A DNA stretch of 64,000 bases from Rana temporaria (Eukaryota; Chordata; Amphibia; Anura; Ranidae), in contig NC_053489.1 of assembly GCF_905171775.1 (NCBI RefSeq), positions 137,718,642 to 137,782,641 on the forward strand. The letters are read 5' to 3'. A program made the translations under genes and the position numbers. Below the pieces are notes generated by a model, which made no database searches, was not told the origin of the DNA, and saw nothing but the letters and a program-made list of their open reading frames with translations. This document shows, piece after piece, positions 1 to 10,998 of this stretch (its first letter is position 1; every line of letters starts with the position of its first letter).

Positions 1-1670
1 ACCTTACTGAATAATGGACTTTGCTACATGTTGATTGGACCTTAAAAAAATATGCGCTGAACTTTTTTTGTATTATTTTAGCGATTGTGTGAAAGATCTT
101 TTAAGTGTTTAGCTGCAAACTATTTTAGGATTTATATATTTGAGCTGATTGCATTTTTATATTCAGTTTCATTGTACTTTGTTTTTGGTTATAAATAACA
201 TTTTTGAAGCAAAAAAACAAATACAAAAAAAGGAAGTGGTGCCTTTGTCGGGACCTGTACCACCCTCTGGTGGCATAATAGTTCCCAGAGCTGAATGTTG
301 TAGTTCTAGGGTCCACCAGCGGGTGTCTCTGAGCAGCCAGCTGATCCCAGTAATCAGTTTTTACCTGATGCTGGCTGCTTGGAGGGTGTTTAGTCCCTCC
401 TATACTAGTCCCTTTTGCTTTAGTGTTTGCCTAATAGCCAAATTCATGCCCTGCTTCTGGTACCCTCTGCCCTGCTGTCTCATATTCACTCCCCTTTTTC
501 TTGATCCCACTCCTGGTTCCCCCTTCCTGACTGTTCCTTGCAACTCCAGTTTACCCTGTTGATCCTTGCTTTACTTTTGTCTGTTTATATTGTGCTATAG
601 TTTGTTTTTTTAGTATTTTTGTCACTTTGTTTATAGTTCACTTATATCCATATGTTTGCTGTGTAATCTGTTTTCTGGTGCTTGGATGTATTTTGTTTAA
701 CTGTAAATACATTTTAATTAAATCATACACAGTCAGGATTCAGTTTCCTGAGTGTGGCTACACAGACCTGGTCATCTTTGCTCCTGGATGCCTGCAGTCG
801 TTATACCTGACAGCCTTGCTTTGTAACAATGCCAGGAACTGACCCCATCAACTCCACCCAATAGAGACCAGTCCTCAAAATGGATGGTTTTAGCACGCAC
901 CAAGTTTGAACCAGTGCTGAAAAAAGGCAAATAAGCATTCTATGCTCAAAAATAAAACTTGTGTATTTAAATTGATTTGGAGAATATAATCAGCTGAGGG
1001 GGGGAGCAGTTGCAATTAAATAAGTTGACCTTGCTATTCAGGTACAAATTCCGCTTTTAATAAATGTGTTTTTTTTTATGATCACAGAGCGTGCCCCAGG
1101 GTGTGCCTCAGAGGTGTGGATCTGGGGGGACGTCCATGGACACCCTCCTGGAACAACAGAGACGCACTGTAGCGCAGTAAGGAAGTGGTTAAAAAAAATG
1201 TTTGTTTTGGATTGTGTAGTAAGGGTTTTTTTGGACAGTTTTTTCGCTGTCTGTGTCCCTGCTAAGAAGAATCACCCTCTTTTACTGTCCTGCTAATCAT
1301 TGCCACTGGGACTGAAAGTGATAGAAAATCTAAACTTTTGAGTTGCCATGGGGCAACCTGTTCCAGTGACAACTATCTAAGAGGGCATTGTCCCCACCTT
1401 GGAGAGATTTCCTCTCAATTCCTGTTGAGCTTACAGGACAGGAAAGTGAATGGAAATCTACCCAATGGGAAGCAGATAGCACAAAAAACACAAATATGGA
1501 TAATTCCATTATCTATCCAAAAAAATTAGCTTAGCATATTCTTTAAAGCAGAGGCCAGAATAAAAAAAATGGTCATTATGCTTAACCTCAAGAGACCCTA
1601 AGAAATATGGCCAATCATTCATTTAATTTGAACAGCACACAAATGGTAGGAGCCAAAAAAATATACTTAC
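1..1670. other. No gene recognised
   Basis: AT-rich sequence downstream of the last supported exon. On the minus strand there are ATTAAA-type poly(A) variants near 1621-1626 and 1052-1057, which could serve the gene if 1740 is its true stop. The stretch 240-830 is less AT-rich and looks like an old dispersed repeat, but I cannot name it. Confidence 0.4.
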
Positions 1671-1739
1671 TGGCATCTGATAAATCTGAGGTCGTACAAA
1701 GCAATAAACTATTTAGACTTGCTTCTTTGTTGGACATAT

Positions 1740-1814
1740 TCAAAGGGTCTTTACTGTTGAAGCCAATAAAAGCATATTTTTGGATATCTGATGTAGATCC
1801 ATGCAAACAAACAC
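1740..1814 (-). CDS. Exon 9 (last supported): phase-consistent reading stops at TGA
   Basis: The acceptor is a pyrimidine-poor but usable ...tacttgcag ending at 1815. The upstream exon ends on a whole codon, so the frame starts at 1814 and reads VFVCMDLHQISKNMLLLA followed by STVKTL, then TGA at 1742-1740. This is the same leucine-patterned helix style as the other exons. A strong donor (CCA|GTAAGT) lies at 1671/1670, which would make a 144-nt exon of 48 codons. Another frame is open over the whole 144 nt (ending TTSDLSDAS) but needs a phase that exon 8 does not supply. It is therefore either the C-terminus, an exon carrying a frameshift, or evidence for a missed small exon. Confidence 0.5.
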   Translation of the reverse strand: MFVCMDLHQISKNMLLLASTVKTL

Positions 1815-2370
1815 CTGCAAGTACCATAGTGTAAACACAGATCACTTCCCAATGCCATCCATGACTTGAGGACTATTGAGACAAAATATTACAAAACAGC
1901 ATAAATAATAAGAATCATTAGTCTCAAAGCTAAATTTACTTACAATAGCACATGCAAATGATAATGAGCTAAATTTGATGAATTTTGTATATGTAATCAC
2001 ACACAACAACCAGATAGTAATTTAAATTCCTCCATTAAGCTCAGCAAGAGTTAACCAACACATATATGCAATTCAGATTTTGCTAAAATGTTACCATTTA
2101 TGACTAGTTTCAAATAGCCTCTCAGAGTCATTTTTAAAAAAGAACTGTGGCCAGGTTATAGACAATCAACTATCTACATATTTGGACAATGTCATTAACC
2201 AAATATGACCATATGGGCCATATTAGGTCAATTATGTTACCAGTATCCACACCGCTTTATTGTGTACAGCTGAAGAGAGAGAATAACACGGCTGGTGGCC
2301 TGCTATCATTTAACAGTTTCCCACTGGTTCAGGCAAAACTGAATTTAGCCCGAACTTTAGCTCATCCTTA
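1815..2370. other. Intron sequence, nothing recognised
   Basis: AT-rich intron between exons 8 and 9, without a recognisable repeat or coding stretch. Confidence 0.5.
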
Positions 2371-2746
2371 CTGTCAAGTAGAGCTGCATGATTAATTGTT
2401 AAAGAAGCGAGATTGTGATTCTACCCCCCTCCCGATCTTAAAAAATAATTTCCTTGATTCAGTGTAGAGTTCTCTGCTCAAGCCGACAGCTTTTAAAAAA
2501 CAAATAAAAAACAAAACAAAACAAGCAGTCTGCCAAGTTTCTCACAACATTGCTATATTGTAACATATAGTTCTTTTAGATCAAATGGATGAACTTCTGT
2601 CTGTAAATTAGGGCAGTTTGCCACTTAAAGACTAAACTTTTTTCTGACACTTGTTGCTGACAAGTTAAAATCATTATTTTTTGCTAGAAAATTACTTAGA
2701 ACCCCCAAACATTATATACATATTATTTTTAGCAGAGACCCTAGAG

Positions 2747-4002
2747 CAGGGGTGCCCAACATTGAAGGCCGAGGGCCACTTAAAGCGACTATGGGCCAGA
2801 TTCACAGTCTAAATACGCTGGCGTATCTACTGATACTCCGGCGTATTTTCTAATTTTTCGCGTCGTATCTTTAGTTTGAATCCTCAAACCAAGATACAAC
2901 GGCTTTAGGCTTCGATCCGACAGGCGTACGGCTTTGTACGCCTTCGGATCGTAGCCGTAGGGTGGAGTTTGCATCGTTTTCCGCGTCGGGTATGCTAATT
3001 AGCTGTTTACGGTGATCCACGAAGGTACGCGCATTCGTCGCATTCTCTTACGTCGTCGCTAGTCGGCTTTTCCCGGCGTATACTTACGGCTGCTATTTCA
3101 TGGCTTATATTTAGACTGCCCATGTTAAAGTATGGCCGTAGTTCCCGCGTCGAATTTTAATTTTAATTTTTTTTGCGTAAGTCGTCCGTGAATAGGAAAG
3201 GATGTAACGCACGTCGCCGTTCAAAAGATTACGTCGGTGCAACGTCATTTCGCGCAAAGCACGGCGGGAAATTACAAAACGGAGCATGCGCAGTACGTTC
3301 GGAGCGGGAACGCGCCTAATTTAAATGATACACGCCCCATTTGAATTAGGCGGGCTTGCGCCGGATGCATTTACGCTACGCCGCCGCAAGTTTGCAGGCA
3401 AGTGCTTTGTGAATCAAGCACTTGCGCTGAAAACTTGCGGCGGTGTAATGTAAATGGGATACGTTAGACCGCCGCAAATGTACCTGAATTTGGCCCTAAG
3501 TAACCAGTTTCGGGCTACAATGAGTGGAGTGGGCAGATGACAGGTCTGTATCCAGTTTGCATATTCTAAGCAGAGAGACAGCCCAATCTACTCTATGGGC
3601 CCTCTGATCCAATCAGATGGAAGGGGACAGATCCACTTCTGTTTTTTTTAGCAGATCGGATTGGAGGTAGGCAGGTGCAAACGAACAAAAGTCTGTTTAC
3701 TTCTGCCGATCCATAGAGGTGAATGGAGGGTCCAATTGGGTCAGACCAATTGCTTGAAAGGGGCCTAATGCTGCTTTTAAACTGATGGTCTGTGGTCTAT
3801 TGCAGTATAGTGTACATGTGGTTTTCCCTCCGGTTAGCTGCACTTTGCCATCGACGTATATATTGCAGGTTTGGTGCACTTTCTGAAAAGCTGCTTGCTT
3901 CCTCTACCGCTTTATTTACAACACTGAGCAGGAGGTCGCGGGCCACACCAGAGTACTCCACGGGCCACATGTGGCCCCCGGGCCACTGGTTGGGTACCCC
4001 TG
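2747..4002. mobile_element. hAT element inserted in the 2379-4243 element
   Basis: Terminal inverted repeats CAGGGGTGCCCAAC and GTTGGGTACCCCTG have the form of Charlie-type hAT ends. A perfect 8-bp target duplication, ccctagag, lies at 2739-2746 and 4003-4010. The sequence next to the ends is rich in GGGCCAC-type motifs. No transposase frame is visible, so it is non-autonomous. A further MITE sits inside it at 2793-3496. Confidence 0.85.
2793..3496. mobile_element. GGGCCAGATTC-type MITE inside the inner hAT
   Basis: It starts GGGCCAGATTCACAG and ends GAATTTGGCCC, a degenerate inverted pair, with 3-bp flanks TAT and TAA. The interior is CpG-rich, with repeats of CGCCGCAAG and a palindromic CCCCATTTGAATTAGGCG section. 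The same family occurs complete at 39302-39974, and its outer ends also frame the large foldback at 22333-24796. Confidence 0.8.
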
Positions 4003-4251
4003 CCCTAGAGAATAAAATGGTGATTGTTGCAATATTTTATGTCACACTGAATTTGCACAAATTTTTTTCAAACGCAATTTATTGGGGGAAAAAATACACT
4101 TTAATGAATTAAGAAAAAACTAAACAGTAAAGTTAGCCCAATTTGTATGTATAAGGTGAAAGATGATGTTACGCAAAAATCTGGATCTTTATTCTAAGCA
4201 AAAAAATTGTGATTCTCATTTTAGCCAGAATCTTGCAGCTCTACTGTCTAG

Positions 4252-4684
4252 TAATTCATTCTCAAAGTTCAGGGAAATACAATTTCAATTTTGTTTTCTC
4301 TCAGTGAATCATTTTGCTTCCCCCTGCCAGCAGTTAGATGGTAGCTTGCCAGCCTTCTAATCTGTAAAATAAAACAGAGTAGGTGCACTGGAAGAGGGAA
4401 GAGAGTAGATCGCTGAGAGCTGACTTGGACAATTCCACTGTATCTTTTGCAAGGTTTGAGGATGAACTTCTCCATGGTCCCTGCAGCTACAGAGGTCAGT
4501 GAGGGCTTGTTTTAAGACTCATTTACTGCTATTAAGAATATGCAAATATTGTAACTTTCATAGCTGGACCACAGTTCTACTTAGTGTTTACATAAAAACA
4601 CTTGTATTTCACAGCTGAAATATTGTCAGACCAGCTGTTATTGTCAGGGTTGCTTTAATATAGTTTTGTTGCTAATATGACTAC
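4252..4684. other. Intron sequence, nothing recognised
   Basis: Unique-looking AT-rich intron between the outer hAT and exon 8. Confidence 0.5.
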
Positions 4685-4808
4685 CTGTACTTCAGTTTGT
4701 GGCACATGAGAAAGAACGTCACCCCCAAGTTCCAGTAATGCTTGTAAACAGAATATTTCTTTTTTTGCAGCTTCACCCAAGATAAGCAAAGCAAGGAGAG
4801 AATCTAGC
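4685..4808 (-). CDS. Exon 8: helical repeat segment
   Basis: A poly-pyrimidine tract and CAG acceptor (4809-4810) precede it, and a CAG|GTAG donor follows 4685. Length is 124 nt. Its first base completes a TGG (Trp) codon begun in exon 7, and it ends on a whole codon. It encodes LDSLLALLILGEAAKKE followed by IFCLQALLELGGDVLSHVPQ and TEVQ: two amphipathic helices joined by a short turn, typical of one ARM/HEAT repeat. This is the most conserved-looking part of the chain. Confidence 0.85.
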
Positions 4809-4863
4809 CTGAAAAAAAAAACAAGAAAAAACAGAAAAATCAAAACCTTTAAAACATAGAATT
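4809..4863 (-). promoter_or_regulatory. Splice acceptor tract of exon 8
   Basis: On the minus strand an almost uninterrupted run of T and C about 20 nt long (4810-4830) precedes the CAG at exon 8. This is a strong polypyrimidine tract and supports the exon start chosen. Confidence 0.6.
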
Positions 4864-5334
4864 GTGATGGCAGAAAAAGACCAAGTGTTTTATGAAGTCC
4901 GCCCTTTCTTGATATTTTTTTTCTTTCACTTTAACCTTTTTATCTCAGTATGCAGTCTGCCTAAAAAAAGAAGCAGTAGAAGAAAGGTAAACTCTGATGG
5001 TGCTTACCCCATCCAGACAATGGAAAGAAATCTCCTTGGGGTGAACAGATCCCAGACAAAGGGAACCCCTGGGTCAACTATTGCTGAATGGCTGATGGAC
5101 ACTACCTCCAGCAGCCATGCATCAGCTAGGCAAGCTTCCCATAACTCTGGGAATGCCATGAGGCATCCTACAACCTCTGGTAGGGGGAACCTTCATGCAG
5201 CAAAGGATATATGCACAGGCTTAGATCTTGTGAGTTGTCACAAACACTTAGAACCGCTTAGTTCAAAGAAGTTAAAGAAGACTTGTGGGTCCAGGAACTG
5301 GAATCTGTCTTGTAGGATCAAAATGTATGTTTAA
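4864..5334 (+). other. Unrecognised 156-codon open frame, probably part of a dispersed repeat
   Basis: The frame opens with MMAEKDQVFYEV and contains a basic stretch PKKRSSRRK and a serine-rich middle part. I do not recognise it. A section near 5015-5090 (ggaaagaaatctccttggg and what follows) has a diverged copy in the same orientation near 22230-22310, so the frame lies at least partly in repetitive DNA. It has no obvious promoter or splice context. It may be a chance frame or a worn retroelement fragment. Confidence 0.25.
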
Positions 5335-5337
5335 TGC

Positions 5338-6740
5338 AGAATAGGAAGGTGTCAACCTGCATCACTGTTCCTTAACTTGTCTAACTGGTGTAAGGGAGTG
5401 CTATCATTCTACTGGTGATTATAATTGCAAACAGGGCCTGCCAGCTTTCTCTGTGTCCCCAGCTATGCCACCAGTGCCCCCATACTCTTCACTAATTCAC
5501 CCTAAGCCATCCACCAGGTTGGGGCTGCTGCTCTCTGTGTCCCTAAGTTGGAACATGCATGCACTAACTCTTTCCTTTTTGATCCATTAGGCCCCAGCCT
5601 GAATGCCTATTTGTGACAGGCAAGTTAAATGGTAACTCATCAAAACAGAGCCCAGCCGCCAGAGCACAACAAAATAAAACAGTGTTAAAAGAAAAATGCT
5701 GGTTTGGGCACAATCACTGCCTAGCTGTCAAAAAGACTCAAACATAGTCTGAGATAGAAAGAAGAGGTGGGTTAACAAAAGCGTCTAAAGCTTTTACAAG
5801 CTTTTAGGAGATTTTACAGGCATTGATCTCTTGGGTATTATTTTAATTGGCCATAATAAAAAAAAAAAAATCTGGCCATTGAAATAAATTAATGCTAACA
5901 CTTAGGCACGTTTAACAGCTTTTAGTAACATCAAGCATTTTTTTCTGTCCAAATTCCCCTACTCCTGGATGCACTGGCAGTGTTTTTTTTTCCTGCCTCT
6001 GAAAGCCCCTGCCACTAAACGCTGCTAAAGGCCTATGTGTACATGGATACATAAGCTCACATGGAGGGGCATTTAGAGGAAAATAACAAAATGCCAGATG
6101 CCCCTAGAAGCAGCTGTAAAAATGCCCAGCATGCATGAGGCCTCACTTTACATTACTTATTATCAAAGCTGTGTTCCTTAATGGACAATAGAAAAATTAT
6201 ACTTTCTAGCATTTGGTTTTGTATTTTTCTCCTGCTAGTTTGAGTTTATGTCCCCCCCCCCCCACCCCCCATGTTCTTGGTCTAGGCTTTATCTTGAAAA
6301 TGCTCTTCTGCACCTTATTTACACCCTTTATACAAGAAAAGAAGTTTGGGACTTTGAATGAGATGCGATTTGATGCAAACAGTAGTAAAGTAATAAATGC
6401 ATAATAACCAAGCTCAAACTTACCACCCAAACAGCAAGCCACCTTCAACTGTCTAACTGTATGTTAAAAACAGAGGATTGGTTGCACACATTTGCAAATG
6501 CATGGATAAGCTACAGGCCACTCCACGGCTCTCTGCGTTTCTGTAGTCCTAACTAAACTGATATAGTTTCCTCAATAGGAGGCATACAAATACTAATGAG
6601 TAGATGGAGGACAGGTGACTGGGAGTATGTGTCCCCGCCTCCACCTAAGAATGGTATGGTAGTGAGAAGCATTGGAAAAGACGCATTAGGGTAAATATAT
6701 AAAAAAATATCAAAATCGCATCTCCATCTACACGCGTCTA
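5338..6740. other. Intron sequence, little recognised
   Basis: AT-rich intron with a short (C)n run near 6250-6268. No coding stretch or complete repeat recognised. Confidence 0.4.
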
Positions 6741-6741
6741 C

Positions 6742-7378
6742 ACTAGACCAGTGGAAATCTGTGCTTTGGTCTGATGAGTCCAAACTTGAGATCTTTGGTT
6801 CCAACCCCTGTGTCTTTGTGCGACGCAGAAAAGGTGAACGGATGGACTCTACATGCCTGGTTCCCACCGTGAAGCATGGAGGAGGAGGTGTGATGGTGTG
6901 GAGGTGCTTTGCTGGTGACACTGTTGGGGATTTATTCAAAATTGAAGGCATACTGAACCAGCATGGCTACCACAGCATCTTGCAGCGGCAAGCTATTCCA
7001 TCCGGTTTGCGTTTAGTTGGACCATCATTTATTTTTCAACAGGACAATGACCCCAAACACCCCTCCAGGCTGTGTAAGGGCTATTTGACCAAGAAGGAGA
7101 GTGATGGGGTGCTGCGCCAGGTGACTACCTCTTGAAGCTCATCAAGAGAATGCCAAGAGTGTGCAAAGCAGTAATCAAAGCAAAAGGTGGCTACTTTGAA
7201 GAGCCTAGAATATGAAATATATTTTCAGTTGTTTCACACTTTTTTGTTATGTATAATTCCACATGTGTTAATTCATAGTTTTGAAGCCTTCAGTGTGAAT
7301 CTACAATTTTCATAGTCATGAAAACAAAGAAAACTCTTTGAATGAGAAGGTGTGTCCAAACTTTTGGTCTGTACTGTA
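6742..7378 (+). pseudogene. Tc1/mariner transposase remnant with its 3' end
   Basis: The frame reads LDQWKSVLWSDESKLEIFG, then VKHGGGGVMVWRCF and FQQDNDPKH. These are Tc1-family DDE transposase motifs including the first two catalytic aspartates (WSDES, DNDPKH). The segment that should follow, SPDLNPIE with the catalytic glutamate, is deleted. Sequence resumes in frame at the family C-terminus (KLIKRMPRVCKAVIKAKGGY), which stops near 7210. The 3' flank ends in tccaaacttttggtctgtactgta, a familiar Tc1 terminus. The N-terminal DNA-binding part and left end are missing, so the copy is dead. Confidence 0.85.
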
Positions 7379-7689
7379 TGTTTTCAGGAAAATGTATCAC
7401 CCATATAAACTAACCATTCCTTACAGGTAGGTAAGTTATTTGATTTTCAGTGGGCAAAAATAAATCTACGTGCCTGAAACAATGCCCTCGCTATAGCTTA
7501 CTTGGAAACCTTCTCCAATTAGGGACTGTCCAGGATGCCCAGGATGCATTGTTTAGGGTCAGGCTAAATAGATACCTGAATAACAGTATTAAGCAGGTGA
7601 ATAACCCCTGACCAATACAGGTGAAGTTTCGGGGACATGTATACTATAGACACCCCCCCCCCCCTGTACCGAAATTTTAAAGCAATATT
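7379..7689. other. Intron sequence, nothing recognised
   Basis: No recognisable repeat except a short (C)n run at about 7650-7664. Confidence 0.4.
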
Positions 7690-7851
7690 TCCATTTTTAA
7701 CTTCTCCCATAGTCTTTTAAAGGGTGTTCCACGGCTTTTCGAATTTGCCACGAACACCCCAAATTCTTCGTTGTTCGGCAATTGGGCAAACAGCCAGTGT
7801 TCGAGTTAAACTCATGTTCGACCCAAACATAAAGCTCATCCCTACTGGTAA
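7690..7851 (-). mobile_element. Fragment of a hAT-like element with a TAGGGATGAGC end
   Basis: On the minus strand the segment begins TAGGGATGAGCTTTATG and contains GTTCG-rich sequence (gttcgtggcaaattcg). This end resembles the TAGAGTTGAGCG end of the foldback at 16934-20099. The other terminus is not visible, so it is probably truncated. Confidence 0.4.
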
Positions 7852-7919
7852 TAATAGAAGAGCATGGATTGAGGTATGACAAATTGAGACTGCAGGGCAG
7901 CAAAGGACATTAATGGAAT

Positions 7920-8253
7920 TCTTATTTAAGTACCTGCTGTCTCTCCTGATATGATTTATTTCTCAGACCTTTCACTGTTTTTTGCTGTCTGTCTCTGGAA
8001 TTGTTATCAGTACTTTTGTGTATATGAGGCCTCCAGAACTGGACACAGTAATAATTGGATCTAACTAAAGATCTGTATAAGGGAATCATGACCTTTCTTA
8101 CTGCTACGAAACTCCTCTATTTATACACCCCAGTATTCTATTTTCTTTTCCATCCGCGGAACCACATTTCTCATTTTCCATTGCTCATTTGCATTTATCT
8201 GAAATAAGCAACCCCAAATCTTTTTGATCCAAAATTCTGGCCGACTGCCTATA
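7920..8253. mobile_element. Probable old CR1/L3-like LINE fragment
   Basis: The segment with ggcctccagaactggacac and agatctgtataagggaatc resembles an old LINE-derived sequence I have seen across vertebrates. No frame survives. It is interrupted by the MITE at 8254-8532. The assignment is from memory of the motif only. Confidence 0.4.
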
Positions 8254-8532
8254 CGCCCTGGTTCACACTGGGTACGATTTTGAACGATTTGAGATGCGAT
8301 TTGACATGTCAAATCGCATCTCAAATCGGCGGCAATTGTCGGCAATGGCACTGTCCTAATCAGTGCGACGCCGCATCTGCGATTTCAAAAAGTAGTTCCT
8401 GTACTACTTTTTGCGATTTCGGGCCGCGATTTACATTAAATTGCGGCCGAAATCGCGGCAAATCGCGGCAAAATCGCGGTAAAATCGCGCATTTTACTGC
8501 GATTTTGAATTCGCAGCAGTGTGAACCTAGGC
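8254..8532. mobile_element. GGTTCACACTG MITE
   Basis: It opens GCCCTGGTTCACACTG and closes CAGTGTGAACCTAGGC, an inverted pair, with TTA after the right end. The interior is packed with AAATCGCGGC repeats and an internal inverted repeat of ATTTGAGATGCGATTTGACA near 8288. Related termini occur at 50543-50964 and 54353-54804. Confidence 0.75.
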
Positions 8533-8631
8533 TTAAGTGCCATAGCAAAGGATTCTTTTATTTCTCCAAAGAATTATTTCACATTTAGAAATGTTAAGAA
8601 ATGTTGACTAGATAAAAAAAGAGGGGGAAAT

Positions 8632-8734
<103 letters not shown>

Positions 8735-8839
8735 TTTTTTTTTTACAATTTACCCTCATTCAATCAGAAAACACATGTGTCCACTGATGTTTCTGAATAA
8801 AGGAGGTGCCAAATGAGTGGCTCTCTATCCTTACTGTTA

Positions 8840-9260
8840 GGCCGCGTACACACGATCAGTCCATCCGATGAGAACGGTCCTAAGGACTGTTCTCAACGGT
8901 TAACCGATGAAGCTGACTGATGGTCTGATGTGCCTACACACCATAGGTTAAATAACTGATCGTGTCAGAACGCGGTGATGTAAAACACAACGACGTGCGG
9001 AAAAAAATGAAGTTCAATGCTTCCAAGCATGCGTCGACTTGATTCTGAGCATGCGCTGGTTTTTAACCGATGCTTTTGCATACTAACGATTGGTTTTGAC
9101 CTATCAGTTAGGCGTCCATCGGTTACATTTTGAAGCAAGTTCTCATTTTTTTGACCGAAGGATAACTGACCGATGGGGCCCACACACGATCGGTTTGGAC
9201 CGATAAAAATGGACCTTCAGTCCGTTTTCATCGGTTTTGACGGATCGTGTGTACGCGTCC
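8840..9260. mobile_element. Harbinger-like MITE (GTACACACGATC family)
   Basis: It starts GGCCGCGTACACACGATC and ends GATCGTGTGTACGCGTCC, flanked by TTA (8837-8839) and TAA (9261-9263). The interior is inverted-repeat sequence rich in CCGATG and CGGTTAACCGATG. The same sub-family is at 33645-34087 and 49515-49918. No transposase is encoded. Confidence 0.8.
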
Positions 9261-9294
9261 TAAGAGGGGAACCACTGGAAGATCAAGGCTTTAA

Positions 9295-9745
9295 AGTAGA
9301 TGTAAACCCAAAAATGTTTTTTTTTTTTATGTCACAATGTAGAGAATAAGATTTCCTATCATCTGTGCCCAGTCTTGCCACACAGAGGTAATCCAGCTCT
9401 GAGCAATCCTCTTTTATTGTTCAGTGAAAATTAACAGACTTCCAAATAAAAACCTGTCTAAATAAAAAGTCCTTTCCGACCCCTTGCTTCGAGTGACAGG
9501 GTTTTTACATATCTCGTGCAGTAGCTTGGACACATGCACATTCCTGGATGTTTATCATAATATGGGGGTTGATCCACAGTTCATTGTGAGAGGTAATGTA
9601 TGTCACTCGAAGCAAGGGGACGGAAGAGACTTTTTATTTAGACAGGTTTTTATCTGGAAGTCTGGCAAGACTGGGCACAGATGATAGGAAATCTTATTCT
9701 CTACATTGTGACATCAAAAAAAAATGTTGGGGGTTTAGATCCACT
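9295..9745. mobile_element. TTAA-type foldback MITE
   Basis: The left end is AGTAGATGTAAACCC after TTAA (9291-9294). The right end is GGGTTTAGATCCACT before TCAA (9746-9749). The arms are long near-perfect inverted repeats: agagaataagatttcctatc on the left and its complement near 9685-9705, and ccttgcttcgagtgaca against its complement near 9600-9615. Flank and terminus suggest a piggyBac-like MITE. Confidence 0.75.
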
Positions 9746-9749
9746 TCAA

Positions 9750-10360
9750 CTGTATGTGGCATGGTTTACAACTAAACATTTCCTCATCCCCAGTAGCCTC
9801 TTTTCCAATGGGACACATATAGCAAAGAACAAACTGACAAGACTTTTATCCTACACTATCCAAAACAAAAAAAAAAATGGTGATACATAAATACTTTAAA
9901 GAACCCAATTATAATTAATACCTCATCACCCACCACCGTATGAAAATGTTTCCGATTGCAATGCCTCATACATTTTGAAAAAAATATTTTCCCCCCTTGA
10001 GAGTCAGCATCTGAAATCTGTGAATTGCATCTGGTAGCTCTCATTCTTGACTGTCACTGACAACTCCAGCATACAACAGACAATCAGGTATCAATTAGCA
10101 TGGCACCTGATTATGTGTCCACTGTTTCAGGAAGTAATTACATACACGCTAGAGGCCACATGAAAGCCTTCAGGCTCCAGTTGTCATCTACAGTGCTGTA
10201 ATGATCAGATTCCACCACTGTAACACAATATATATATATTTTTCTACATATTTATGCATATCTAAGTCCAGAAAGAGTGTAACACCGCTCAGACTGTGGA
10301 TAAAGATTTCCTCGTGGGTGCTGGCCCCGGCTCACCACCGTCAATATTATTGAAGAAAAA
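9750..10360. other. Intron sequence, nothing recognised
   Basis: AT-rich, no coding or repeat structure identified. Confidence 0.4.
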
Positions 10361-10365
10361 GAGAA

Positions 10366-10998
10366 TTGGCCGCACAAAATGGAAGGAAGAACTTCTGTAG
10401 AATAGTTCGATTTTTACAAGCTTCTCTCTCACTTCTAGATAGATTATCCTGTACAATGCTCGAGCCAGTTGGTCGACCAGACGCCAAATATTCAAATAAG
10501 AATGACCGAAATCTTTGGTTTACAGGCCAGTCAAACAACACAGACATCTGTTTTTTAGATGTCTGTCTGTGTGACCATGATTCTGGTGTGCAGACCTCCC
10601 GGTTTAGAAAACCCCTCTCAGGTAATACGCTGCTGATGGCGGGATCAGGACACCCTCGCCATACAATCAAAGGCATTCCAGTAGGTACATTTTTGAGGGT
10701 TCACCATATATGTAGTGACCAACAGTTTTTTGAGGAGGAAGCTGAGGCTCTTTCCTTATGTTTTATACAGAGGGTTATCCGAGCTGAATGCTAGATAATG
10801 CCCTGTTCATTGCGAGATCCAAACATAGAAACGATTTTCTCAGTGGAAATAAACACAAGGATTCTAGGAGCGACAAGAAGGGATTCAGTAAGAGCGACTC
10901 ACGCTCAATACACCTTCAGCATGGAGTTTGAGGATATAAGAAGGATTGTATACAGATATCTTCCTATTCTATTATTGGATTCCACAAGGTTGTCATAA
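10366..10998 (+). pseudogene. Penelope-like reverse transcriptase, C-terminal remnant
   Basis: The frame near 10480-10790 reads ICFLDVCLCDHDSGVQTS, then FRKPLSGNTLLMAGSGHP and IKGIPVGTFLRVHHICS. This FLD...FRKP...HP...GIP.G..LR...CS order is characteristic of the end of the reverse transcriptase in Penelope-like (Neptune/Poseidon) elements. After RVIRAEC the frame stops. The continuation (DNALFIARSKHRNDFLSG) is in another frame, so there is a frameshift. No upstream catalytic YADD part and no GIY-YIG endonuclease frame were found, so the copy is 5'-truncated and dead. Confidence 0.7.

Larger units (their letters stand above)
2379..4243. mobile_element. hAT element (outer member of a three-level nest)
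   Basis: The ends are inverted: TAGAGCTGCATGATT at the left and ATCTTGCAGCTCTA at the right. They are flanked by an 8-bp target duplication, ctgtcaag (2371-2378) and ctgtctag (4244-4251), seven of eight matching. An 8-bp duplication is the hAT signature. No transposase is seen, so it is non-autonomous. Its body is split at 2746/4003 by a second hAT. The flanking body, with accccaaacattata on the left and aataaaatggtg on the right, matches continuous sequence at 46270-46340 in the opposite orientation, which confirms the split. Confidence 0.8.

Noticed and set aside
1615..1845. The 76-codon minus-strand frame over exon 9
   Set aside because: Its phase does not agree with exon 8. The competing frame gives a better helix pattern even though it ends at TGA.
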